A stretch of DNA of 64,000 bases from Vibrio splendidus (GTDB lineage: Bacteria > Pseudomonadota > Gammaproteobacteria > Enterobacterales > Vibrionaceae): NCBI RefSeq assembly GCF_002873455.1, contig NZ_MCUN01000046.1:124001-188000 (forward strand). Direction: 5' to 3'. Each line of letters starts with the position of its first letter. Within the stretch, counting starts at the first letter, position 1. Of the stretch, positions 15,767 through 25,161 are shown piece by piece. Both the position numbers and the translations under genes were made by a program. Below the pieces are notes generated by a model, which worked only from the letters and a program-made list of their open reading frames with translations, did not search any database and had not been told where the DNA came from.

Positions 15767-17419
15767 ATGACTCAAGTAGATTGGCGACATGTAACGCCTC
15801 AGTACGATGAATATAGCGCTCAACTTGAGCAATTCCCTGACATCTCTCCTTTCACATTCTCAGATATTCAACATAGGTTTAGAGATGCGCTAACCCGTTT
15901 TGTACGCCTATCCAATCTTTCACGAGTTCTACTTGTTAATGCGCCTGACAATTCGATCTATCGTCAACTTATCGTTGAATCTTTAACGGCGGAGTTAAAC
16001 AACGAAGCTCAGCCTGTTATAAAAACCGAATCTTTAAATGCAGCCACTTTGTTTGACCAAGTTCAGTCTAAAAATGGTGAAATTGTAGCAACAAAGCCAG
16101 GCCTACTTTCTAGAGCAAACAATGGCTATCTGGTTGTTTCAGCCAATCTGATCCTGGCAAACCCAGGAAGCTGGCTATTATTGAAATCAGCGCTTCTCGG
16201 TGAAGCTGTTGAGCCAATTAGCAGTTTTCCTGAGCATCTAAATCAGGCACCTATCGAAGCATTGACATACAACATTAAGTTGATTGTTGTCGGAGACCGC
16301 GCTCAACTTGGTGATCTGGATTATCTAGATGGCGATATTCAAACAGGGTTTTGTCTATTCAGTGAAATAGAACAAGATATTAAGCTCTCCAATGAAAGCC
16401 TAACGCAATACCTTGGCTATCTTAAGTGGTTACAGCGTCGTTATAACCTTCCAACGATCACTCAAGAAGCGTTGGTAGGAATCCTAACGGCAGGCGCAAG
16501 AGAAACGGAAGACCAAAGCTACATACCGCTATGTCCGATTTGGCATAACGCGCTGTTGAATGAAGCGCTCATCGAAGCAAATGGTGGTGACATTGATATT
16601 CACCATATTCAGCAAGCTCAACAACACAAATACAACCGCGAGTCTTACCTTCCTGAACGTGCCCTCGATGATATTCGAGATGGCCAAGTCATTATCGAAA
16701 CTGAGGGTGAGCAAGTCGGCCAAGTTAACGGCCTGACGGTCATCGACGTTCCTGGACACCCTATTTCTTATGGTGAACCGGCTCGTATCTCCTGTGTTAT
16801 TCACTTTGGCGATGGCGACATTACCGATGTAGAGAGAAAAGCAGAGCTTGGTGGCAACCTTCACGCGAAAGGCATGATGATCATGCAAGCGTTTGTAAGT
16901 AGCGCGCTAAACCTTGAAGATCCGTTGCCATATGCTGCTTCTGTTGTGTTTGAGCAATCATACTGCGAAGTTGATGGCGATAGTGCTTCTCTTGCTGAGC
17001 TTTGCTCTCTGGTAAGTGCTTTGTCGGAATACCCTATCAATCAACAAATAGCGGTAACCGGTGCTGTCGACCAATTCGGTCGTGTACAAGCCGTTGGTGG
17101 GCTAAACGAGAAAATCGAAGGATTCTACCATGTGTGTAAACACAACGGGCTAACTGGCGAACAAGGTGTGATCCTTCCAAGATCTAACTTAAGACATCTT
17201 GCTCTGAAACCAGACCTAATTGAAAGCATCAAAAACGAAGAATTCCATATTTGGTCTGTGTCTAATGTAGATGAAGCGATTCCTCTTATTATGAACGCAC
17301 CATTTAGGGACGAAGAACAAGAAAGCGTTCTGAGTAAAATCGCGGAACGTATTGAAAATTTTGAAAGACATGAGCACCCTATTGGAATCGTTGGACGCAT
17401 TAAAAACTGGTTTGTCTAG
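15767..17419 (+). CDS. Lon-related protease (LonH/YcbZ type) lacking a normal ATPase site
   Basis: 550 residues. The C-terminal Lon protease domain has catalytic Ser406 in GDSASLAEL and Lys449 in GGLNEKIEGF, 43 residues apart as in Lon. The N-terminal part contains RVLLVNAPDN where a Walker A would stand, and no GxxGxGK is seen, so ATP hydrolysis as in Lon is doubtful. This family lies between matP and fabA in many gammaproteobacteria. Substrate unknown. Divergent from matP, followed 70 bp later by fabA. Confidence 0.88.
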   Translation: MTQVDWRHVTPQYDEYSAQLEQFPDISPFTFSDIQHRFRDALTRFVRLSNLSRVLLVNAPDNSIYRQLIVESLTAELNNEAQPVIKTESLNAATLFDQVQSKNGEIVATKPGLLSRANNGYLVVSANLILANPGSWLLLKSALLGEAVEPISSFPEHLNQAPIEALTYNIKLIVVGDRAQLGDLDYLDGDIQTGFCLFSEIEQDIKLSNESLTQYLGYLKWLQRRYNLPTITQEALVGILTAGARETEDQSYIPLCPIWHNALLNEALIEANGGDIDIHHIQQAQQHKYNRESYLPERALDDIRDGQVIIETEGEQVGQVNGLTVIDVPGHPISYGEPARISCVIHFGDGDITDVERKAELGGNLHAKGMMIMQAFVSSALNLEDPLPYAASVVFEQSYCEVDGDSASLAELCSLVSALSEYPINQQIAVTGAVDQFGRVQAVGGLNEKIEGFYHVCKHNGLTGEQGVILPRSNLRHLALKPDLIESIKNEEFHIWSVSNVDEAIPLIMNAPFRDEEQESVLSKIAERIENFERHEHPIGIVGRIKNWFV

Positions 17420-17437
17420 TACTGATCGGACTTGTTT

Positions 17438-17455
17438 AGCGTACACCTGTTCACT
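17438..17455. promoter_or_regulatory. FabR-like operator upstream of fabA
   Basis: AGCGTACACCTGTTCACT is an imperfect 18-bp palindrome that closely fits the known FabR operator of enterobacterial fabA/fabB (AGCGTACANNTGTTCGCT), one mismatch. It lies 35 bp upstream of the fabA ATG, where it can control unsaturated fatty acid synthesis. Confidence 0.6.
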
Positions 17456-17489
17456 AATATGCACCTATCAAAAATCGGAGTAATTGATA

Positions 17490-18005
17490 ATGCAAAACAA
17501 ACGTGATTCTTACACTCGCGAAGATCTTCTAGCATCAAGCCAAGGCGAATTATGGCCAGAAGGTCCTCAACTACCAGCACCGAACATGTTGATGATGGAT
17601 CGCATCACTAAAATGTCTGAGACTGAAGGTGATTTCGGTAAAGGTTTGATTCTTGCTGAACTGGATATTACTCCTGACCTATGGTTCTTCGACTGTCACT
17701 TCCCTGGCGACCCAGTAATGCCTGGTTGTCTAGGCCTTGATGCAATGTGGCAGCTTGTTGGCTTCTACCTTGGTTGGGTTGGCGGCAAAGGCAAAGGCCG
17801 TGCTCTAGGTGTTGGTGAAGTTAAATTCACTGGCCAAATCTTACCTACGGCTAAAAAAGTAACTTACGAAATTCACATGAAGCGTGTTGTTAACCGTCGC
17901 CTAGTAATGGGCCTTGCAGATGGTCGCGTTCTTGTTGATGGTAAAGAGATCTATGTTGCTAAAGATTTGAAAGTTGGTCTTTTCCAAGACACGTCAGCGT
18001 TCTAG
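17490..18005 (+). CDS. fabA: 3-hydroxydecanoyl-ACP dehydratase/isomerase FabA
   Basis: 171 residues, hotdog fold. Catalytic His70 in CHFPGDPVMPG and Asp84 in GLDAMWQ are at the same positions as in E. coli. FabA dehydrates 3-hydroxydecanoyl-ACP and isomerises the product to the cis-3 form, the branch point to unsaturated fatty acids. An in-frame TTG lies 6 nt upstream, but GGAG at 17477-17480 is 9 nt before the ATG at 17490, which is preferred. A FabR-like palindrome precedes it and a strong terminator follows. Confidence 0.98.
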   Translation: MQNKRDSYTREDLLASSQGELWPEGPQLPAPNMLMMDRITKMSETEGDFGKGLILAELDITPDLWFFDCHFPGDPVMPGCLGLDAMWQLVGFYLGWVGGKGKGRALGVGEVKFTGQILPTAKKVTYEIHMKRVVNRRLVMGLADGRVLVDGKEIYVAKDLKVGLFQDTSAF

Positions 18006-18023
18006 TTTAATCGTTAAATTTTT

Positions 18024-18050
18024 AATAAAGCAGCCAATGGTTGCTTTATT
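18024..18050 (+). terminator. fabA terminator
   Basis: Perfect 9-bp inverted repeat AATAAAGCA / TGCTTTATT followed by TTTC, 19 bp after the fabA stop. Confidence 0.8.
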
Positions 18051-18196
18051 TTCATTCCAATTCATTTAGTTATAGTGCATCAAAGGTAATTAAGTAAAGT
18101 CATCAATTATATGTCCACCAGCGGAACAACCTTAAATCACTTTCTAATCAGCCAGTTCTCGGTTTATAAGGCCTTGTATGGTTATCAGAAACTAAC

Positions 18197-18228
18197 AAGG
18201 CTCCAGCTGTTATACAACATGGAGCCTT
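18197..18228 (-). terminator. rmf terminator
   Basis: Perfect 9-bp inverted repeat AAGGCTCCA / TGGAGCCTT, 25 bp beyond the rmf stop on the minus strand, with a TTGTTAGTTT tail on that strand. Confidence 0.7.
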
Positions 18229-18252
18229 GACCTTTGAATATGTTCGCCCTAT

Positions 18253-18426
18253 CTACTTATAGAGACCTGAATGCTTATCATCTTTGGCATCACGCCAACC
18301 ACCTAACCAATACGATTTAGAATCCATTTGGCTGTATGGGCAAGCTTCTTGTGACCTGCCGTTTAAACCAGCTTTGTAACCTTGAGATTGTGCTCGTTCT
18401 AGGCGATCACGCTTTTGTCTCTTCAT
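18253..18426 (-). CDS. rmf: Ribosome modulation factor RMF
   Basis: 57 residues starting MKRQKRDRLERAQSQGYKAG, then CPYSQMDSKSYWLGGWRDA, the RMF signature. RMF pairs 70S ribosomes into inactive 100S dimers in stationary phase. The open frame extends 12 codons upstream, but GAGG is 8 nt before the ATG at 18426, and the family begins exactly there. Convergent with fabA, each having its own terminator; rmf next to fabA is conserved in E. coli. Confidence 0.95.
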   Translation of the reverse strand: MKRQKRDRLERAQSQGYKAGLNGRSQEACPYSQMDSKSYWLGGWRDAKDDKHSGLYK

Positions 18427-18544
18427 AGTGCAGTCCTCATACGGGTGTTCGTTTACTAACATACAATGATTACAACTTCGTGGAGTTTTGTTGACTCCAA
18501 CTTAAAGAATCGACCACTTTTGAACTTTTCTCAAGGCGAAAAAA

Positions 18545-18574
18545 AGCCCGAGTTCAGAATTGTGAACTCGGGCT
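18545..18574 (-). terminator. Strong terminator after the DUF3466 gene
   Basis: Perfect 12-bp inverted repeat AGCCCGAGTTCA / TGAACTCGGGCT with a 6-nt loop and seven T on the minus strand, 13 bp past the stop at 18587. Confidence 0.88.
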
Positions 18575-18586
18575 CAAGAGGTAAAA

Positions 18587-20293
18587 TTATTTAAATTTTC
18601 TACGGAACCCTAACAGGCCAAGTACAGTCAAACCCAACCAACCTAGGCTACCGCCTTGACGATCAACTTTATGTTCATCCGTGCCACGAGCTTGAATGTT
18701 AGAAGCGTCACTCCCTTGTTTAGGAATCAATTTAACAGCAACGATCTCTTCAGTAGTCGACGAAGACTCTGCATTATTACAATAAGAATTGTGTGCCGTT
18801 GTGTCATAAGGACGTGCGGAACCGTTGACGGTACATCTAATCGCAGTCGCTGAAATTACACCAGCATCATTAATATCTGAAGCATCGATAATTCGATATC
18901 TATTATTATTCCCAGAAGCATTGCCGTCGTTTGTTAAATCATCCAGCCACCAAGCTTTATTGTTAAACAAGCTAGCTCTGCTTGCTTCTGTACCAGTCGC
19001 TTGATATGGATAAATAAAGCCTCGATGGCGTCGCTGCTTACCACCGCTTTCACGGATAGTTTCTGAGTCAATCTGACCAACAATTTCATTGAAGTTATTA
19101 ATTCTACCGATTTTCCCTCCCGCACCATTAAAGAAAATAGATTGTGACCCATCGTTTAAGAACTTAGCACGACTCCATGTATCATTACCTTCATACGTAG
19201 ACACAAACAATTTATCAGGAAAAGCGCCATTCTCCGCATTACTCTTATTATACAATTTAGCTTGTCCAACAATATTAAGGTGCTTGTTAATAGAACTTCC
19301 CGTCGAATTAGCATATGTGTCATCATCACCAACCTGAGAACCGTCAATCACTCTCTTGGTCCAGGATGCAGGAAGTGCGTTAGTATCAGAAATATAAACT
19401 GTCGCATTCATATGCTGATCATCGTAAGTATTGTAGCCAACCGCATAGATTTTAGTCCCGTCAACCGCAAAGTCCCTCAAGCTTCCTTGTGCTAGAAGTT
19501 CATCTTCTTCTTCCTTAGCTTTGGAATCCCAATCTAGCAATTGAGTATAGGATGAGTCCCAAATCGCAGCTTTAGAATTATAGGTGTTGAATGGTGTGGA
19601 ACCTTCGTTTTCGTTTGAACGAGCCGTCGAAACGCTTCCTACAGTATAAACTCCATCAGTAGCCCATGCTCGAGATTGAACGGGAGTACTTGTCACATCC
19701 CCCCCAACAGTAACAGAAGGGAAAGCTTGGTTACGCTCAACAACAGAAGTACTGCTGTTCCCTATAGCTTGAGCATTGGAATCTAGAGAGTTGATTACCG
19801 TATTAAGACCCGAAGGCTCAATTTGGCCAGTCGAACCTTCAACAAAAGCTTTGAAATTAGATTGGCCGTTTCTTTCACGCTCATAAGCATACCAATATTG
19901 ATCACCCCAGCCCCCCGATGTATCACAATTATCATATCCTAAGTAATCTCTACAATACGAACGAAAATAATCAGAGCCATCATCAGTTTGTGCGTAATAA
20001 AAAGCATTATCCGAACCAAAAGGCACTTCCTCTCTATGGCTCAACCCTTCAACACCTTGACGAGCTTCACCTGCGAGCAAATATCCATCACACTCAGACG
20101 CTGTCGCATTCTCATCAAAGCATCCAAGTGTACCAAGAGTGCTATTGCTAGAATCTTGAATTGCAACACCATGAACTTCATTACCTGATACAGGGCTGTC
20201 CACTTCAATAATCGTATAAAGCGCTGCATTCGCATTAGTTACAGCAAATACTAATGCTGCAACTGTTGTTAATTTAAATTTAGTACAAGTCAT
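18587..20293 (-). CDS. DUF3466 family exported protein with GlyGly-CTERM tail
   Basis: 568 residues. Signal peptide ending ANAALY, then a long repeat-containing region rich in Asn, Ser and Asp with recurrent phrases such as IWDSSYTQLLDWDSK and NNFNEIVGQID, reminiscent of HAF/beta-propeller-like repeats. The C-terminus is DRQGGSLGWLGLTVLGLLGFRRKFK: a GG-containing motif, hydrophobic helix and basic end, i.e. a GlyGly-CTERM sorting signal processed by rhombosortase. It lies 10 bp after uup on the same strand. Role unknown, probably cell-surface. Confidence 0.82.
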   Translation of the reverse strand: MTCTKFKLTTVAALVFAVTNANAALYTIIEVDSPVSGNEVHGVAIQDSSNSTLGTLGCFDENATASECDGYLLAGEARQGVEGLSHREEVPFGSDNAFYYAQTDDGSDYFRSYCRDYLGYDNCDTSGGWGDQYWYAYERERNGQSNFKAFVEGSTGQIEPSGLNTVINSLDSNAQAIGNSSTSVVERNQAFPSVTVGGDVTSTPVQSRAWATDGVYTVGSVSTARSNENEGSTPFNTYNSKAAIWDSSYTQLLDWDSKAKEEEDELLAQGSLRDFAVDGTKIYAVGYNTYDDQHMNATVYISDTNALPASWTKRVIDGSQVGDDDTYANSTGSSINKHLNIVGQAKLYNKSNAENGAFPDKLFVSTYEGNDTWSRAKFLNDGSQSIFFNGAGGKIGRINNFNEIVGQIDSETIRESGGKQRRHRGFIYPYQATGTEASRASLFNNKAWWLDDLTNDGNASGNNNRYRIIDASDINDAGVISATAIRCTVNGSARPYDTTAHNSYCNNAESSSTTEEIVAVKLIPKQGSDASNIQARGTDEHKVDRQGGSLGWLGLTVLGLLGFRRKFK

Positions 20294-20302
20294 TATTACT
20301 TC

Positions 20303-22219
20303 TTAACTTTCCTGTTGTAGTGCCTCGAGCTCTTCCCAGCGCTCAAAAGCAACTTCAAGCTCCTGCTCTACTGCAGATAGCTTATCTAAAACTGGTTGTG
20401 TCTGCTCTACAGATTTTGAGAAGAAGTCTGGATCATTAACTTCTTGCTGCAGAGTTTCAATCTCGGTTTCCAATTCTTCCAAACGCAAAGGTAACGTTTC
20501 TAGTTCTCGTTGTAGCTTATACGATAACTTCTTAGGTTTAGCTTTAACTGGCGCAGTTTTGGGAGTTTCCTCAACAACTTTCTCCGCCTTTGCTGGCTTT
20601 TCAACCTGACGATACTCCAGTGCTTGTGCTCTTTGCTTCTGAGCATCGTGGTAACCACCAACAAACTCTTCAACTACACCGTTACCTTCAAATATCCAAC
20701 TCGTCATTACCGTGTTATCAACGAACTGACGATCGTGGCTCACGAGAAGCAACGTACCCTCATAGTTGGCAAGTAAATCTTCTAAAAGTTCCAATGTTTC
20801 GATATCTAAATCATTAGTAGGCTCATCGAGAATCAACAAGTTATTCGATTTAAGGAAAATACGAGCCAATAACAAGCGGTTTTTCTCACCACCAGACAGC
20901 GCTTTAACCGGTGTACGAGCACGTTTAGGAGAGAACAAGAAATCTTGTAAGTAGCTCAGTGCGTGACGCTCACGTCCGCCTACAGTTACTTCTTGCTTAC
21001 CATCAGCCAGGTTATCAATCACCGACTTCTCAGGGTCTAGAATTTCGCGGTATTGATCAAAGTAAGCCACTTCAAGCTTAGTACCACAATGCAAACGACC
21101 TGAATCGGGTTTAAGTTGATCAAGAAGCAGTTTAAGCACCGTACTCTTACCACAGCCATTTGGCCCGATAAGTGCGATACGATCGCCGCGCATGATGTTG
21201 AAGCTAAAGTCTGTAACGATCTCTTTGCCTTCGAATGCGAAGTTAAGGTTCTCGGCTTCAAATACGATTTTACCTGAACGTGCAGACGTATCGATTTGGA
21301 TATTCGCTTTACCTTGTACTTCACGACGATCTTGACGCTCTTCGCGAAGCTTTTTAAGGGCACGAACACGGCCTTCATTACGCGTACGACGCGCTTTGAT
21401 ACCTTGACGGATCCAAACTTCTTCTTGTGCTAGCTTTTTGTCGAATTCTGCGTTTTGCATCTCTTCAACACGCAGCGCTTCTTCTTTCTCTAACAAATAG
21501 TTGTCGTAATCACCAGGGAAAGAACTTAGCTTGCCACGGTCAAGGTCGACGATGCGTGTTGCCATTGATTTGATGAAAGCACGGTCATGCGAGATAAAGA
21601 TGATTGAACCGCGGAAGTCTTTTAGGAAAGCTTCTAACCATTCGATCGTTGCCACATCCAAGTGGTTGGTAGGCTCATCAAGTAGTAATACGTCAGGGTC
21701 ACATACAAGCGCGCGTGCAAGTGCTGCTTTACGTTGCCAACCACCAGACAGTTCCGTCAGTTTGGTATTTGCTGTTAGTTTAAGAGCGGCAAGAACATTA
21801 CTTACGCGATCTTCAAAACGCCAAGCGTTGGCATGATCCAATTTTTCTTGCACGCGAGTAAGACGGTTTAAATTCTTTTCGCTAGGGTCTTCTGCAATAA
21901 CATCAAGTAAGTTGTGGTACTCCTTAAGCAGCTCACCTATCTCAGCTAAACCACCAGATACGTATTCGTAAACAGAGCCCTGTTCATTACGAGGAGGATC
22001 TTGCTCTAAACGAGATACAACCACATCTTGCGTGATCTGCATCTTGCCGTCATCCATGATGATGTTGCCAGACAAAATCTTCATCAACGTTGATTTGCCT
22101 GCACCATTACGGCCAACCAAACACACACGTTCGTTTTCTTGCAGTGCGAAATCCGCACCATCTAATAACGGGTGATCGCCAAACGCTAATTGCCCATTAT
22201 GAATTGTAAGTAATGCCAT
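20303..22219 (-). CDS. uup: ABC-F family ATPase Uup
   Basis: 638 residues with two ABC modules and no membrane segment: Walker A GRNGAGKST and GPNGCGKST, signatures LSGGWQRKA and LSGGEKNRL, Walker B LLLDEPTNHLD and LILDEPTNDLD. A linker rich in charged residues joins them, and a C-terminal coiled coil (ELETLPLRLEELETEIETL) is the DNA/ribosome-binding tail specific to Uup. Uup limits precise transposon excision and acts on ribosomes. Its start overlaps the glutaredoxin-like gene by 23 bp. Confidence 0.93.
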   Translation of the reverse strand: MALLTIHNGQLAFGDHPLLDGADFALQENERVCLVGRNGAGKSTLMKILSGNIIMDDGKMQITQDVVVSRLEQDPPRNEQGSVYEYVSGGLAEIGELLKEYHNLLDVIAEDPSEKNLNRLTRVQEKLDHANAWRFEDRVSNVLAALKLTANTKLTELSGGWQRKAALARALVCDPDVLLLDEPTNHLDVATIEWLEAFLKDFRGSIIFISHDRAFIKSMATRIVDLDRGKLSSFPGDYDNYLLEKEEALRVEEMQNAEFDKKLAQEEVWIRQGIKARRTRNEGRVRALKKLREERQDRREVQGKANIQIDTSARSGKIVFEAENLNFAFEGKEIVTDFSFNIMRGDRIALIGPNGCGKSTVLKLLLDQLKPDSGRLHCGTKLEVAYFDQYREILDPEKSVIDNLADGKQEVTVGGRERHALSYLQDFLFSPKRARTPVKALSGGEKNRLLLARIFLKSNNLLILDEPTNDLDIETLELLEDLLANYEGTLLLVSHDRQFVDNTVMTSWIFEGNGVVEEFVGGYHDAQKQRAQALEYRQVEKPAKAEKVVEETPKTAPVKAKPKKLSYKLQRELETLPLRLEELETEIETLQQEVNDPDFFSKSVEQTQPVLDKLSAVEQELEVAFERWEELEALQQES

Positions 22220-22457
22220 TCTTCTTTAACCAATCGTTAAGTTCTAACAAGCCAAATGGCCAGTTAAGCTCTGAGTGTTGAGACAAATCAGAGCTTTCAA
22301 ATTTGAGCACCGGAATAGTGACCCCGTAACGGGAAAAGAGCTCATCATCTAATGCGATATCCACCACATTGATCTGATGACTTATATTCAGCTGTTCCGT
22401 GAGTTTGAATGCCATCTCACATAGATGGCACCCTTCTGTACTGTAGAGAGTCAGCAC
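22197..22457 (-). CDS. Glutaredoxin-like protein (DUF836 family)
   Basis: 86 residues, thioredoxin fold with redox motif CHLC in LYSTEGCHLCEMA, then VVDIALDDELFSRYGVTIPVLKF carrying the cis-proline (IPV). This is the small glutaredoxin-like family found between rlmKL and uup in many gammaproteobacteria. Its 3' end overlaps uup by 23 bp, indicating translational coupling. Partner unknown. Confidence 0.85.
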   Translation of the reverse strand: MLTLYSTEGCHLCEMAFKLTEQLNISHQINVVDIALDDELFSRYGVTIPVLKFESSDLSQHSELNWPFGLLELNDWLKKNGITYNS

Positions 22458-22482
22458 TATATATCCTTATACAATCTCTTAA

Positions 22483-24603
22483 TTACTTATGAGTAATCAA
22501 CCAGCAGTTATGAATGTGCTTGTTGCGAGAGAAATCCAGAGGCAACGTCTTAGACGAGATATTCTGAGCTTTAAGACCCAGCTCTTCCAGACCTTCCATA
22601 TCCATCTTGAAATGGCGCTTGTTGTTAGAGAACACAATTGTGCCTTCTTCTCTTAGAAGACGCTTTAGGTCTTCCATCAACTGGATGTGGTCACGTTGAA
22701 CATCAAAAGATTGATCCATACGCTTAGAGTTTGAGAATGTTGGTGGATCAATAAAGATCAAATCGTAAGATCCTTGCTCTTTCGCCAGCCATTGTAAGCA
22801 GTCAGCTTGAACAAATTGATGTTGACGACCAACACGGCCGTTCAGTTCCATGTTCTCTTTTGCCCACTCGAGATACGTGTTCGACATATCAACTGTCGTT
22901 GTAGAGCGAGCGCCACCTACTGCAGCATGAACAGAAGCACTGCCTGTGTAAGCAAACAGGTTCAAGAAGTCTTTACCACCAGCCATCTCACCAATACGAC
23001 GGCGAGTAATCTTATGATCCAAGAACAAGCCTGTATCTAAGTAGTCATGAAGGTTAACAATCAGCTTAACGCCGTATTCGTTTACTTCTAGGTTAGAAGA
23101 GTCTTGAGCCATCTTCTGATATTGAGAACGACCCTTCTGCTTCTGACGAACCTTAAGCACTACGTTGTTTGCTTCAACGCCAGTCACTTGAATCGAAGCT
23201 CGGATGATATCGGTTAAACGGCGCTTAGCTTTGTCTTCCGGCACATCTTTAGGCGCTGCGTATTCTTGAATCACAAGGTGACCTGGGTATACGTCAATCG
23301 CTACATTGTATTCAGGTAAGTCTGCATCGTAGATACGGTAGCAATCTAGTTGTTCTTTCTTAGCCCACTTACCGATTTTGCCGATGTTCTTTTTAAGACG
23401 GTTCGCAAAATCAGGAGCAATCAGCTGTTCTTGCTCGCCAGTTGGACGCTCAGACATAGGACGGTCTGAAATTGAGTAGTTCTTCTGGTGACACGGTAAC
23501 GCACCGTTATTCAGTTTGAACTGTTTGTCTGCACGCATACGCAAGCAGCTAAGCAATTCATCAGAACTTGAGAAGATAGAAGCGTTGCAACCGCCAAACT
23601 CAGCCTTCAGTTGAGCACCAAATGCTGTGTAGAGTGCAATCAGGCCCGGTTCTGTACCTAGACGCTCACCGTAAGGCGGGTTAGACACAATCACACCATC
23701 AGTAAACTCTGCTGGACGCTTAAGCTTTGCAGCGTCACCTACTTCGAATTCAATCAACTCTTCAACGCCAGCACGACGTGCATTATCACGCGCCGTTTTG
23801 ATCATGCGCTCGTCATTATCGTAACCGAAGAACTTACATTCTACTTTCTTAACGCCACGACGGCCTTGAACGTTAGCTTCTGCTTTCACTTCAGCCCAAA
23901 GCTCTGGTTCGAAATCTTCTAGTGATTCAAAACACCATTTTTGACGTTTCACACCAGGCGCCATGTTTGCAGCCATCATTGCCGCTTCAATCACTAACGT
24001 ACCTGAACCACACATAGGGTCTAGGAAAGGTTTCGTTGCATCCCAACCACTACGAAGAAGAATCGCTGCAGCAAGAGTTTCACGCAGTGGTGCGCGACCG
24101 GATTCTGGACGGTAGCCACGTTGATGAAGGCCACTACCTACCATATCCACACCAAGAATCGCTTTGTCGCGATGCAGACGAACGTGAATACGAATATCTG
24201 GATTTTCTTTGCTAATAGATGGGCGCGGTAAAGACTTCTTCTCGAAGCAATCTACAACGGCATCTTTTACTTTCATCGCACCGTATTGGCTATTACGAAT
24301 TTCGTTGTTCGTACCATTGAAATCAACAACGAAACGCTTAGTGCTATGGAATTGATTTACCCAGTTAACCGCAGTGGTCGATAGGTAAAGATCCATGTCA
24401 TCCATACAAGTGAATTCTGAAAGGACACGTACAAATCGAGAAGCCAAACGGCTCCACAAACAACAACGATAAATTTGCTCATTGGTGGCTTTGAATTTAA
24501 CACCTGCTTGAACAGGTTTTGCGTTTGTAATCCCTAGTTGGGTTAGTTCTTCAACTAATAAATTCTCAAGGCCATTTGAGGTAACCGCTAGATATTGATT
24601 CAT
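22483..24603 (-). CDS. rlmL: Bifunctional 23S rRNA methyltransferase RlmKL
   Basis: 706 residues. N-terminal THUMP domain (about 45-155), then the RlmL methyltransferase with SAM site DPMCGSGT and catalytic NPPYGERLG, then the RlmK methyltransferase with NLFAYTGSAS and DPPTFSNSKRM. It makes m2G2445 and m7G2069 in 23S rRNA. Length and domain order match the fused gammaproteobacterial enzyme. It is first in the operon rlmKL-glutaredoxin-uup-DUF3466 on the minus strand. Confidence 0.96.
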   Translation of the reverse strand: MNQYLAVTSNGLENLLVEELTQLGITNAKPVQAGVKFKATNEQIYRCCLWSRLASRFVRVLSEFTCMDDMDLYLSTTAVNWVNQFHSTKRFVVDFNGTNNEIRNSQYGAMKVKDAVVDCFEKKSLPRPSISKENPDIRIHVRLHRDKAILGVDMVGSGLHQRGYRPESGRAPLRETLAAAILLRSGWDATKPFLDPMCGSGTLVIEAAMMAANMAPGVKRQKWCFESLEDFEPELWAEVKAEANVQGRRGVKKVECKFFGYDNDERMIKTARDNARRAGVEELIEFEVGDAAKLKRPAEFTDGVIVSNPPYGERLGTEPGLIALYTAFGAQLKAEFGGCNASIFSSSDELLSCLRMRADKQFKLNNGALPCHQKNYSISDRPMSERPTGEQEQLIAPDFANRLKKNIGKIGKWAKKEQLDCYRIYDADLPEYNVAIDVYPGHLVIQEYAAPKDVPEDKAKRRLTDIIRASIQVTGVEANNVVLKVRQKQKGRSQYQKMAQDSSNLEVNEYGVKLIVNLHDYLDTGLFLDHKITRRRIGEMAGGKDFLNLFAYTGSASVHAAVGGARSTTTVDMSNTYLEWAKENMELNGRVGRQHQFVQADCLQWLAKEQGSYDLIFIDPPTFSNSKRMDQSFDVQRDHIQLMEDLKRLLREEGTIVFSNNKRHFKMDMEGLEELGLKAQNISSKTLPLDFSRNKHIHNCWLITHK

Positions 24604-25047
24604 AGTGTTCTTTTATTGATAAAAATGAGCTCGATTATACCTGAATTTGCTATTAGAGCATCACACTAAACTCGTCTTTTCATTGAATCTTTCGACTAAC
24701 TGCTTAGCAAATGGTCAGTCATGAAGCGATCGCTTACTCGCATCCCCTTACAACACAACAAATCTCAATCTCACAGAAATAATACTCATCATTAGGCTTA
24801 AACCATCAAGTGCATTTATATTCACCTATAAATTGGTATATACCAAGAATAAATTCAAGCTGAAACTTAGCAACAAAAGACCCAAAACAGGGAATAAACG
24901 GAGGAAATCCGCTATCGATAATAAGAGAATCGATCGAAATTGAGGTTAAAAAAGATACGTTTTTTACAAATTAAATAAGTGAACAACGTCATTCAAATGA
25001 ATGAACTACGTCGTATTTATTGAGATAGGCTTTTTTAGACACAAAAA
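24604..25047. other. Long intergenic region between rlmKL and zapC
   Basis: About 445 AT-rich bases with no supported gene. It holds the rlmKL promoter. A small palindrome CATTC-aaat-GAATG lies near 24993-25006, and paired ATCGAT motifs occur near 24915-24935. No known RNA family recognised. Confidence 0.4.
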
Positions 25048-25067
25048 AATCGGCTATTAAGCCGATT
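25048..25067 (-). terminator. zapC terminator
   Basis: AATCGGCT-atta-AGCCGATT with seven T on the minus strand, about 95 bp beyond the zapC stop. Confidence 0.78.
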
Positions 25068-25115
25068 ATGGGGAAGGTATTACAGGTTTATTCGTAGCGA
25101 TGGTTGGTCGAAATA

Positions 25116-25148
25116 ATGCTCTAGTGATGCTCTAGTGATGCTCTAGAT
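25116..25148. repeat. Three tandem copies of an 11-bp repeat
   Basis: ATGCTCTAGTG, ATGCTCTAGTG, ATGCTCTAGAT in direct tandem, just downstream of the zapC stop. Within the zapC 3' untranslated region; likely a slippage-made repeat. Confidence 0.8.
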
Positions 25149-25161
25149 TAGAGAATAGAGG

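Noticed and set aside
22318..22330. Further matS-like strings (also 23488-23500, 36395-36407, 54128-54140)
   Set aside because: Only 11 of 13 positions match, inside genes or without context; such matches are expected by chance.
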